From: Iamia sp. SCSIO 61187
GTDB lineage: Bacteria; Actinomycetota; Acidimicrobiia; Acidimicrobiales; Iamiaceae
DNA length: 64,000 bases
Reading direction: 5' to 3'
Assembly: GCF_019443745.1 (NCBI RefSeq)
Contig: NZ_CP050948.1
Span: 2,170,001 to 2,234,000, forward strand
This document shows positions 58,569 to 64,000 of this stretch, piece by piece. A program made the translations under genes and the position numbers. Under the pieces are notes generated by a model that saw only the letters and a program-made list of their open reading frames with translations, was not told where the DNA came from and made no database searches. Within the stretch, counting starts at the first letter, position 1, and the number at the start of each line of letters is the position of its first letter.

Positions 58569-58621
58569 CCGCTCGCGCCTCCGACCAGGTGCCCCGGCGG
58601 GGATGTCGCAGGCTCGGCGTC

Positions 58622-59389
58622 TCAGACCCACTCGCCGCGGTCGGTCAGGACCTGCTTCAGGGTCTCGGCCTGGTCGGTCATGAGGCCGTCGACGCCCATG
58701 TCGAGCAGCGCGGTCATCTCGGCCGGGTCGTCGATGGTCCACACGTGGACCTGGACGCCGAGGCGGTGCGCCGTCTCGACGAAGCGGGGGGTGACGAGGC
58801 GGCGGCCCTTGATGTCCTGTGGCACCTGGGCGCACGGGGCCACGAGCGAGCGGACGGGCGCCCCCTTGGCCGCGGCGGCGAGCTTGGCCGTGCCCCGCGG
58901 TCCCAGCGAGGTGCACAGCGAGGGGCCGAGCAGCGTCCGCAGGCGGGCCAGGCGCTTGTCGCTGAAGGAGCCGCAGCAGACGCGGTCGACGGCGCCTTGG
59001 GCCTCGATCACCTCGGCGAGGGCGTCGACCACCCGATCGTGCTTGGGGTCGATGTTCACCCGCACGTCGGGCCAGGTGGACAGGATCTCGTCGAGCCGGG
59101 GGACGGGGTCGCCGTCGGGACCGACCCGGGCCCGCTGGACCTCGGCCCACGAGAGGTCGGAGATGGCGCCGGCACGGTCCGTGACCCGGTCGAGGTGGTC
59201 GTCGTGGAAGGCCACGACCACACCGTCGGCGGTGAGGTGGACGTCGGTCTCGAGGTACCGGTAGCCGAGGTCCACGGCGGCGGCGAACGCGGCCAGGGTG
59301 TTCTCGCCGGGGCCCTCGGCGCGGTGGGCGCCCCGGTGGGCGAAGGCCAGCGGCCCGGCGTGCTCGAGGAACCCCCAGGTCGACCCCAC
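58622..59389 (-). CDS. Glycerophosphodiester phosphodiesterase
   Basis: The 255-residue TIM-barrel enzyme shows the GDPD signature: LAFAHRGAHRAEGPGENTLAAFAAAVDLGYRYLETDVHLTADGVVVAFHDDHLDRVTD, with HRG, ENT, E-x-D and HDD catalytic and Ca-binding residues. VHVWTIDDPAEMTALLDMGVDGLMTD lies near the end. I choose GTG 59389, seven codons inside the longest frame, because a TAAGGT hexamer lies 8 nt before it. It hydrolyses deacylated phospholipids to glycerol-3-phosphate and alcohol. No signal peptide is seen. Confidence 0.92.
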   Translation of the reverse strand: MGSTWGFLEHAGPLAFAHRGAHRAEGPGENTLAAFAAAVDLGYRYLETDVHLTADGVVVAFHDDHLDRVTDRAGAISDLSWAEVQRARVGPDGDPVPRLDEILSTWPDVRVNIDPKHDRVVDALAEVIEAQGAVDRVCCGSFSDKRLARLRTLLGPSLCTSLGPRGTAKLAAAAKGAPVRSLVAPCAQVPQDIKGRRLVTPRFVETAHRLGVQVHVWTIDDPAEMTALLDMGVDGLMTDQAETLKQVLTDRGEWV

Positions 59390-59397
59390 GGAGGTCG

Positions 59398-59403
59398 ACC
59401 TTA
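59398..59403 (-). promoter_or_regulatory. Leaderless -10 hexamer (TAAGGT) of the GDPD gene
   Basis: On the minus strand TAAGGT (59403-59398) lies 8 nt before GTG 59389. It is identical to the hexamer before the acyl-CoA dehydrogenase. Confidence 0.5.
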
Positions 59404-59448
59404 GGCCCACGCGGCGCGCCGGCGACGCGCCGGGCAGACTCTCGGGCT

Positions 59449-60270
59449 GTGGACGGCGAGCACCCGGCGGAGCTGACGGCGCGCTTCGCCGCCCTCGTCC
59501 GCCCCGGACCCGAGCCCCTCGCGCTCGACGAGGTGTGCACGGTCCTGGCGGCCCACTTCGCCGTGGGGGCCGACGGCGACGCCACCGACCTCGTCGCCGT
59601 GCGCGGCGGCCTCGACGAGCTGGCCAAGGGCCTGGTCGCGTCGACCGTCGAGGACGTCGTCGCCCACCTCGCCCGCCTCGGCGTCGGCGGTGAGCCGTCC
59701 GACTACGGCTCGCCGAGCGGATCGCTGCTCCCCGACGTCGTCCGCCGACGGCGGGGCCTGCCGATCCTGCTGGCCGTCCTCACCGTCGAGGTGGCCCGCC
59801 GGGTCGGCGTCGAGGCTCACGTCGTGGGGATGCCCGGCCACGTCCTGGTGAGCGATGGCACCGTCCCGCCCCGGCACCTGGCCGACCCGTTCCACCGTCG
59901 GGCCCACCTCGACCCTCCCGACGCCCGCGCCCTGCTCGCCCAGGTGCACGGTGACGCCGTGCCGTGGGACGACGCCCACCTGCGGCCCATCGGCCCTCGG
60001 GCCGTCGTGGCGCGGATCCTGGCCAACCTGGCCAACCGCTACCGGGCCGACTCCCGCCACCGGGACGAGGCCGTCGCCCTCGGCCTGCGCAGCCTGGTGC
60101 CCGGCGTGCCGGTGTCGGAGAAGGGGGCCCTCGCCGCCGCCCTGGCCCGCAGCGGGGCCTTCGACCGGGCCGCGTCCGAGCTCGAGGCGCTGGCCGACGC
60201 CGGCGGGGTCGGCATGGACCCCGAGGCCCTCCGGGGCAAGGCCGAGCGCTGGCGGGCCCGCCTCAACTGA
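59449..60270 (+). CDS. SirB1-family transglutaminase-like/TPR protein
   Basis: The 273-residue protein (GTG 59449) has the SirB1 transglutaminase-like core: YGSPSGSLLPDVVRRRRGLPILLAVLTVEVARRVGVEAHVVGMPGHVLV (about 87-135). This follows the family pattern of L..VL.rr.G.PItL.vvy.evarrlGl...gv..PgHfl, although the usual cysteine is not evident. C-terminal helices (about 185-273) resemble TPR repeats (RILANLANRY...AVALGLRSLVPG...FDRAASELEALAD). The family function is undefined. It converges with the acyl-CoA dehydrogenase gene. Confidence 0.85.
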   Translation: MDGEHPAELTARFAALVRPGPEPLALDEVCTVLAAHFAVGADGDATDLVAVRGGLDELAKGLVASTVEDVVAHLARLGVGGEPSDYGSPSGSLLPDVVRRRRGLPILLAVLTVEVARRVGVEAHVVGMPGHVLVSDGTVPPRHLADPFHRRAHLDPPDARALLAQVHGDAVPWDDAHLRPIGPRAVVARILANLANRYRADSRHRDEAVALGLRSLVPGVPVSEKGALAAALARSGAFDRAASELEALADAGGVGMDPEALRGKAERWRARLN

Positions 60271-60286
60271 ACGGACGAGCGGACCC

Positions 60287-60324
60287 GGTGGCAGATGTGG
60301 GACGAACACCCCACATCTGCCACC
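60287..60324. terminator. Perfect 15-bp stem-loop between convergent genes
   Basis: Arms GGTGGCAGATGTGGG (60287-60301) and its exact complement (60310-60324) enclose an 8-nt loop. It is 16 bp after the SirB1-like gene and 13 bp past the end of the acyl-CoA dehydrogenase gene on the other strand. Confidence 0.82.
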
Positions 60325-60337
60325 GAGCTCGGCGGGC

Positions 60338-61552
60338 CTAGCGGGGGACCTCGGTCCAGGGGCGGTCCTTGTCGACGCGGACGTCGCCGGGCAGGCCGAG
60401 CACCCGCTCGCCGAGGATGTTCTTCATGATCTCGGTGGTGCCGCCCTCGATCGAGTTGGCCCGGCACCGGAGAAACGCCTTCTGGGCCGTCGAGAGGTCG
60501 AGGGCGTGCTCGGGGCGGACCTTGGGGAAGCCGCCGGGCATCAGCATCCCCTGCGGGCCCATGACGGTGACGGCGAACTCGGTGATGGCCTTGTTGAGGT
60601 CGGCCGAGGCGGACTTGCCGATGGAGCCCTCGGGCCCGGGGGTGCCCACGGCCCGGTTCTGCGACGCCCGCCAGTTGGTCAGCCGCACGACCTCGGCCCG
60701 CGACCACAGCTGCATCAGCTCGTCCTGGACGGCGCCACCCGGGCGGCCGGCCTCCTTCCAGGCCTTCACCGCGGTCTGGATGATCCCGGTGCCCTTGGGC
60801 GGGATGCCGCCGCCGATGGACACGCGCTCGTTCATGAGGGTGGTGATGGCGACCCGCCACCCGTCGCCGACGTCGCCGAGGCGCTCGGCGTCGGGCACCC
60901 GGACGTCGGTGAAGTACACCTCGTTGAACTCGGCCTCGCCGGTGATCTGGTAGAGCGGGCGGACCTCGACGCCGGGGGCGTGCATGTCGACCACGAAGTA
61001 GGTCAGGCCCTTGTGCTTGGGCTGGTCGGGGTCGGTGCGGGCCACGAGCATCCCCCAGCGCGACAGGTGGGCCACGGTGGTCCACACCTTTTGGCCGTTG
61101 ACGATCCACTCGTCGCCGTCGCGCACGGCCCGGGTGCCCAGGCTGGCCACGTCGCTGCCGGCGCCGGGCTCGCTGAACATCTGGCACCACACCTCCTCGC
61201 CGGTGAAGAGGGGGCGGAGGTAGCGCTGCTTCTGGGCCTCCGAGCCGTGGGCGAACACCGTCGGGGCGCCCATGCCGTGGCCGATCGGGTTGCGGGCGAG
61301 GGGGCTCGGCGCCCCGGTGCCGGCCAGGACCTCCTGGACGACCTTCTGCAGCTTGGGGCGGAGGCCCAGGCCGCCGAAGCCCTCGTCGAAGTGGACCCAG
61401 GCCAGCCCGGCGTCGAACTGGGCGCCGAGGAAGGTCACCGGGTCGGTGGTCGCCGGCGGGTGGTCGGCGATGAGCTTCTCGGCCGCCTCCCGCACCCGAG
61501 CCTCGTCGGGGTCGGTGGGGGCGGTGGCGGGGGCGTCGGCCAGGTCGGTCAT
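60338..61552 (-). CDS. Acyl-CoA dehydrogenase family protein
   Basis: The 404-residue flavoenzyme starts at ATG 61552 (MTDLADAPATAPTDPDEARVREAAEKLIADHPP). FAD/substrate signatures are MFSEPGAGSDVASLGTRAVRDGDEWIVNGQKVWTT (about 129-163), NERVSIGGG and GPQGML. The C-terminal RANSIEGGTTEIMKNILGERVLGLP includes the FAD-contacting segment. It probably desaturates an acyl-CoA; the substrate (fatty, branched or steroid-side-chain) is undetermined. A TAAGGT hexamer and an adjoining 20-bp palindrome mark a regulated leaderless promoter. Confidence 0.93.
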   Translation of the reverse strand: MTDLADAPATAPTDPDEARVREAAEKLIADHPPATTDPVTFLGAQFDAGLAWVHFDEGFGGLGLRPKLQKVVQEVLAGTGAPSPLARNPIGHGMGAPTVFAHGSEAQKQRYLRPLFTGEEVWCQMFSEPGAGSDVASLGTRAVRDGDEWIVNGQKVWTTVAHLSRWGMLVARTDPDQPKHKGLTYFVVDMHAPGVEVRPLYQITGEAEFNEVYFTDVRVPDAERLGDVGDGWRVAITTLMNERVSIGGGIPPKGTGIIQTAVKAWKEAGRPGGAVQDELMQLWSRAEVVRLTNWRASQNRAVGTPGPEGSIGKSASADLNKAITEFAVTVMGPQGMLMPGGFPKVRPEHALDLSTAQKAFLRCRANSIEGGTTEIMKNILGERVLGLPGDVRVDKDRPWTEVPR

Positions 61553-61559
61553 GGCCCCG

Positions 61560-61584
61560 ACCTTACTTGACCGGTGGGTCAAGT
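61560..61584 (-). promoter_or_regulatory. Leaderless promoter with 20-bp palindromic operator upstream of the acyl-CoA dehydrogenase
   Basis: On the minus strand TAAGGT (61565-61560) lies 7 nt before the ATG at 61552. Immediately upstream is ACTTGACC-GGTG-GGTCAAGT (61565-61584), perfect 8-bp arms with a 4-bp spacer. It covers the -10/-35 spacer and overlaps the stop of the upstream phosphatase gene. The form resembles operators of TetR-type regulators of lipid catabolism (KstR/FadR-like), an inference. Confidence 0.65.
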
Positions 61585-62172
61585 TGCCCGGCGGTCCCAG
61601 TGCCAGGTCTCGTTCACGCTCAGGACCTGGCGGGCCCCGCCGGCGCCGGCCAGCACCCGGCTCACGCTCGTGTAGCCGGGCTCGAAGAAGAGCTGCTCCT
61701 CGAGCCCCAGCACCTCGGCCAGGGCGGCGTTGATGGTCCCGCCGTGGCACACGACCGCCACCCGCTGGCCCCGGTGGGCCGCGACGATCCGATCGACGGC
61801 GGCCACCACCCGGCGCCGGAAGGCGGCCCGCAGGGCGGCGCCCTCCGGTCCGACCCAGGCCTCCACCGCCTCGGCCCAGGCGAGGGGGTCGCGCCGGAGC
61901 TCCTCGAGCGGGATGTAGGCGTCGGCGTCGCGGTCCATCTCGGCGAGGTCGTCGTCGACGACCGCCTCCACGCCCAGAGCCGCCGCCAGCGGGGCGGCGG
62001 TCTCGCGGGCCCGCTGGAGCGGGCTCGTCCAGACGGCGTCGACGTCGCCGGCCCACACCGCCGCCAGGCGCTCTGCTTGGTCGCGGCCCTCGGCCGACAG
62101 GTGGGGGTCGGCGGGGACACCCGCGCCCTCGAGGCGGACGGGAAGGGCGTGGCGGACGAGGAGGAGCTCCAC
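61579..62172 (-). CDS. Histidine phosphatase (phosphoglycerate mutase) family protein
   Basis: The 197-residue protein has the catalytic LLLVRHALPVR (His about 8, RH-x motif), VWTSPLQRARETAAPLAAALG (phosphate-binding Arg) and late VAVVCHGGTINAALAEVL with the second catalytic His, and an acid in LAEMDRDAD. It dephosphorylates an unknown small substrate. The start GTG 62172 is supported by a TACGCT hexamer (minus strand 62185-62180) 7 nt upstream. Its 3' end overlaps the operator of the downstream acyl-CoA dehydrogenase gene. Confidence 0.9.
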   Translation of the reverse strand: MELLLVRHALPVRLEGAGVPADPHLSAEGRDQAERLAAVWAGDVDAVWTSPLQRARETAAPLAAALGVEAVVDDDLAEMDRDADAYIPLEELRRDPLAWAEAVEAWVGPEGAALRAAFRRRVVAAVDRIVAAHRGQRVAVVCHGGTINAALAEVLGLEEQLFFEPGYTSVSRVLAGAGGARQVLSVNETWHWDRRAT

Positions 62173-62179
62173 GGCGCGG

Positions 62180-62220
62180 AGCGTAGGGGCCGCGGCTCCG
62201 TGGTCCGGGGCCCCTACCCT
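62180..62220. promoter_or_regulatory. Divergent leaderless promoters of the histidine phosphatase (-) and patatin (+) genes
   Basis: On the minus strand TACGCT (62185-62180) lies 7 nt before GTG 62172. On the plus strand TACCCT (62215-62220) lies 8 nt before ATG 62229. Confidence 0.5.
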
Positions 62221-62228
62221 CGGTCTCG

Positions 62229-63239
62229 ATGGACGGGCAGGACGCGGGCAGCCGGCGAGAGCGGGTCGGGCCCGACGGTGCCCTCGCCCCGCTGACCGCG
62301 CTCACCGGGCTGACGGGCCGGCTCGCCCCCCTCCGGGACCGGCTCCGCCGCCGGGGGAGCGGGCCCAAGACGGCGTTCGTCCTGAGCGGGGGCGGGAACC
62401 TCGGCGCCCTCCAGGTCGGGATGCTGCGGGCTCTGCTCGAGCACCGGATCCTGCCGGACCTCGTCCTGGGCTGCTCGGTGGGGGCCCTGAACGGCGCCGG
62501 CATCGCCGCCGACCCCTCGCTGGAGATGGTGGGCCGGCTCCAGGACCTCTGGCTGGAGTTCGACGACCGCGACGTCCTCCCCGTCGGCTTGCTCCCCACG
62601 ACCGTCCAGATGGCGCGACGCGGGGTGTCGATCCACGGCAACGAGGGGCTTCGGAAGGTGATCGATGACGTCCTTCCGGACGGTCGGTTCGAGGACCTGA
62701 GGGTGCCGTTCCAGTGCGTCGCCACCGACGTCGTCGCGGCCCGGGAGGTGTGGTTCTCGACCGGGTCGATCATGGAGCCCGTGCTCGCCTCGGCCGCCCT
62801 GCCGGCCATGCTCCCGCCGGTCGAGATCGACGGCGTCCGCTACATCGACGGTGCCGTCGTGAACGACGTGCCCGTCACCCGGGCCGTGGAGCTGGGGGCG
62901 ACGACCATCTACGTCCTCCACGTGGGCGGCTTCGACCGGCCTCGGCCCGAGCCCAAGCGGCCCTTCGACATGGCCCTGCAGGCGTACTGGATCGCCCGTC
63001 GGGCCCGCTTCCGCCGGGACATGGCCGACCTGCCCGACACCGTCGAGGCGGTGCTGCTCCCGACCGGCGACGCCCCGGCGGCGCGGTTCATGGACTTCCG
63101 CCACTCGGCGGCCCTCATGTCGAGCGCCTACCAGGCCAGCGACGCCCTGCTGCGCGAGCGCGCCCAGCCCGCCGTCGAGCCCGACGCCGTCGTCGCCGGG
63201 CGCCCTGACCAGGAGATCAGCACGCTGCGTGAGGAATGA
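62229..63239 (+). CDS. Patatin-like phospholipase
   Basis: The 336-residue protein has the patatin catalytic dyad and oxyanion hole: AFVLSGGGNLGALQVGMLRALLEHRILPDLVLGCSVGALNGAGIA (GGG oxyanion loop about 54-57; nucleophile Ser in GCSVG about 84) and RYIDGAVVNDVPVTRAVELGA (DGA Asp about 208). It resembles RssA/YchK-type serine hydrolases. A role in lipid turnover is likely; the substrate is unknown. Its last codons form the beginning of the 410-bp duplicated unit that carries flp. Confidence 0.92.
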   Translation: MDGQDAGSRRERVGPDGALAPLTALTGLTGRLAPLRDRLRRRGSGPKTAFVLSGGGNLGALQVGMLRALLEHRILPDLVLGCSVGALNGAGIAADPSLEMVGRLQDLWLEFDDRDVLPVGLLPTTVQMARRGVSIHGNEGLRKVIDDVLPDGRFEDLRVPFQCVATDVVAAREVWFSTGSIMEPVLASAALPAMLPPVEIDGVRYIDGAVVNDVPVTRAVELGATTIYVLHVGGFDRPRPEPKRPFDMALQAYWIARRARFRRDMADLPDTVEAVLLPTGDAPAARFMDFRHSAALMSSAYQASDALLRERAQPAVEPDAVVAGRPDQEISTLREE

Positions 63240-63351
63240 GCCGTTTGGCCCATCACGGAGAGGGGTGGGGGTGCCGAAGGAGTGGGGACACACCGTCACA
63301 GCGCTCCCGGACCAACGGGGTGGCGCACCACTTCAACAGGAGAACACCCCG

Positions 63352-63546
63352 ATGCTCAGCACCCAGTGGGACTTCGTCACCAGCTACGTCCGGGCTCGCT
63401 TCGGCGACACCGAGCGGGGCGCCTCGCTCGTCGAGTACGCGCTGCTCGTGGCCCTCATCGCCGTCGTCTGCATCGTCGCCGTGACCTTCATCGGCACCAG
63501 CGGCAGCGACAAGCTCAACAAGGTCGGTTCCTCGATCAACAAGTAG
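63352..63546 (+). CDS. flp: Flp/Fap-type pilin, copy 1
   Basis: The 64-residue type IVb pilin has a short N-terminal part and the class III motif GASLVEYALLVALIAVVCIVAVTFIG (about 24-49), with the conserved Glu and Tyr (EY) that follow the prepilin cleavage site (expected after Gly24, before ASLVEYALL). A short hydrophilic tail (SGSDKLNKVGSSINK) follows. Flp pilins assemble into tight-adherence (Tad) pili for surface attachment. A CAGGAG ribosome site precedes ATG 63352. Tad assembly genes are expected downstream, outside the window. Confidence 0.93.
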   Translation: MLSTQWDFVTSYVRARFGDTERGASLVEYALLVALIAVVCIVAVTFIGTSGSDKLNKVGSSINK

Positions 63547-63580
63547 TCGAGCGCGGCAGCCGCCGCACCTGACGGCACGA

Positions 63581-63610
63581 GAGGAGGCGGGGCTTCGGCC
63601 CCGCCTCCTC
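63581..63610 (+). terminator. 13-bp stem with TTCG tetraloop after flp copy 1
   Basis: GAGGAGGCGGGGC-TTCG-GCCCCGCCTCCTC is a perfect hairpin with the ultra-stable UUCG loop, 34 bp after the flp stop. It could attenuate read-through into the second copy, or stabilise the 3' end of a short abundant pilin mRNA. The equivalent hairpin of copy 2 is cut by the window edge. Confidence 0.85.
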
Positions 63611-63761
63611 CGCGTCCGCCCACCGGCGACCCGCCCGACCGGAAGATGAGCCGTTCGGCCCATCACGGAGAGGGGTGGGGGTGCCGAAGGAGTGGGGACA
63701 CACCGTCACAGCGCTCCCGGACCAACGGGGTGGCGCACCACTTCAACAGGAGAACACCCCG

Positions 63762-63956
63762 ATGCTCAGCACCCAGTGGGACTTCGTCACCAGCTACGTC
63801 CGGGCTCGCTTCGGCGACACCGAGCGGGGCGCCTCGCTCGTCGAGTACGCGCTGCTCGTGGCCCTCATCGCCGTCGTCTGCATCGTCGCCGTGACCTTCA
63901 TCGGCACCAGCGGCAGCGACAAGCTCAACAAGGTCGGTTCCTCGATCAACAAGTAG
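63762..63956 (+). CDS. flp: Flp/Fap-type pilin, copy 2 (identical protein)
   Basis: The gene is an exact copy of 63352-63546, encoding the same 64 residues, with the same ribosome site and upstream region. Complete identity at synonymous sites shows a very recent duplication or ongoing gene conversion. Its likely effect is higher pilin dosage. A collapsed or expanded assembly artefact should also be considered. The region downstream is truncated by the window. Confidence 0.92.
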   Translation: MLSTQWDFVTSYVRARFGDTERGASLVEYALLVALIAVVCIVAVTFIGTSGSDKLNKVGSSINK

Positions 63957-64000
63957 TCGAGCGCGGCAGCCGCCGCACCTGACGGCACGAGAGGAGGCGG

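Larger units (their letters stand above)
63236..63645 (+). repeat. 410-bp tandem duplication carrying the flp pilin gene (first unit; second unit from 63646)
   Basis: The sequence 63236-63645 is repeated directly from 63646 to beyond the window edge with offset exactly 410 bp. I see a single difference (T at 63246, C at 63656). The unit contains a 116-nt upstream region, the 64-codon pilin gene and its terminator. The junction lies in the last codons of the patatin gene. More copies may follow outside the window. Confidence 0.95.

Noticed and set aside
63240-63351. c-di-GMP riboswitch upstream of flp
   Set aside because: The 112-nt leader is G-rich, but the GEMM core elements were not found, so no riboswitch is claimed.

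Overview
The window is very GC-rich DNA from an actinobacterium, most likely of the class Acidimicrobiia (an Ilumatobacter/Iamia-like lineage). The reasons are: a bacterial proteasome activator (Bpa/PafE), an F420-type deazaflavin-dependent oxidoreductase, a resuscitation-promoting factor, SteA/SteB, an Eis-like acetyltransferase, an LpqY-SugABC-type sugar importer, and a gene order tlyA-nadK-recN-steA-steB-...-pyrG-nudix-xerD-...-scpA-scpB-rluB-...-cmk-...-der that follows the mycobacterial Rv1694-Rv1713 region, here interrupted by inserted modules. The class assignment is an inference; no rRNA gene is present to prove it.

Layout. 1-1.8 kb: end of a DksA/TraR-like gene, lspA and an RluD-type pseudouridine synthase. 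1.9-6.4 kb: a complete trehalose-type ABC importer operon. 6.4-9.0 kb: a divergent Rrf2 regulator, a 34-bp tandem repeat array, a phosphodiesterase and bpa. 9.1-12.8 kb: dnaE preceded by a cluster of DnaA-box-like motifs. 13-16 kb: a hypothetical gene, a nitroreductase, an Rpf and a Ddn-like gene. 16-19 kb: korAB (2-oxoacid:ferredoxin oxidoreductase). 19-25 kb: a DUF1015 protein, two secreted proteins (one with Ig-like repeats and calcium-type loops), a HAD phosphatase and a phasin/histone-H1-like fusion. 25-38 kb: tlyA-nadK-recN-steA-steB followed by an overlapping envelope module: murJ, a membrane protein with a degenerate alkaline-phosphatase fold, a WecA/MraY-like transferase and a second degenerate paralogue. 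38-52 kb: pyrG, nudix, xerD, a DksA-like gene, an HD protein, trpS, scpAB, rluB, aroH-aroA, thyA-folA, cmk, plsC and a small membrane-protein operon. 52-53 kb: an intact 942-bp IS5-type element. 53-64 kb: ispH, an Eis-like gene, a three-unit hairpin array, a DUF512 radical-SAM gene with der, GDPD, SirB1, an acyl-CoA dehydrogenase, a phosphatase, a patatin, and a tandemly duplicated flp pilin gene.

Recurrent non-coding structure is a feature of this window. Dispersed 25-29 bp palindromes sit at gene ends, and one of them was split by the IS element with a 5-bp target duplication. Perfect stem-loops separate convergent genes. Many start codons have a TANNNT hexamer only 6-9 nt upstream, which points to extensive leaderless transcription and was used here to choose start codons. 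Two perfect palindromes abut such hexamers (before the Ddn-like gene and the acyl-CoA dehydrogenase) and look like repressor operators.

The best candidate for an undescribed system is the steA-steB-murJ-degenerate phosphatase-WecA/MraY-like-degenerate phosphatase block (28.5-38.0 kb). It couples division-linked envelope proteins to a lipid-linked sugar transferase and a flippase. All functional statements rest on sequence motifs read by eye; no database search was run.
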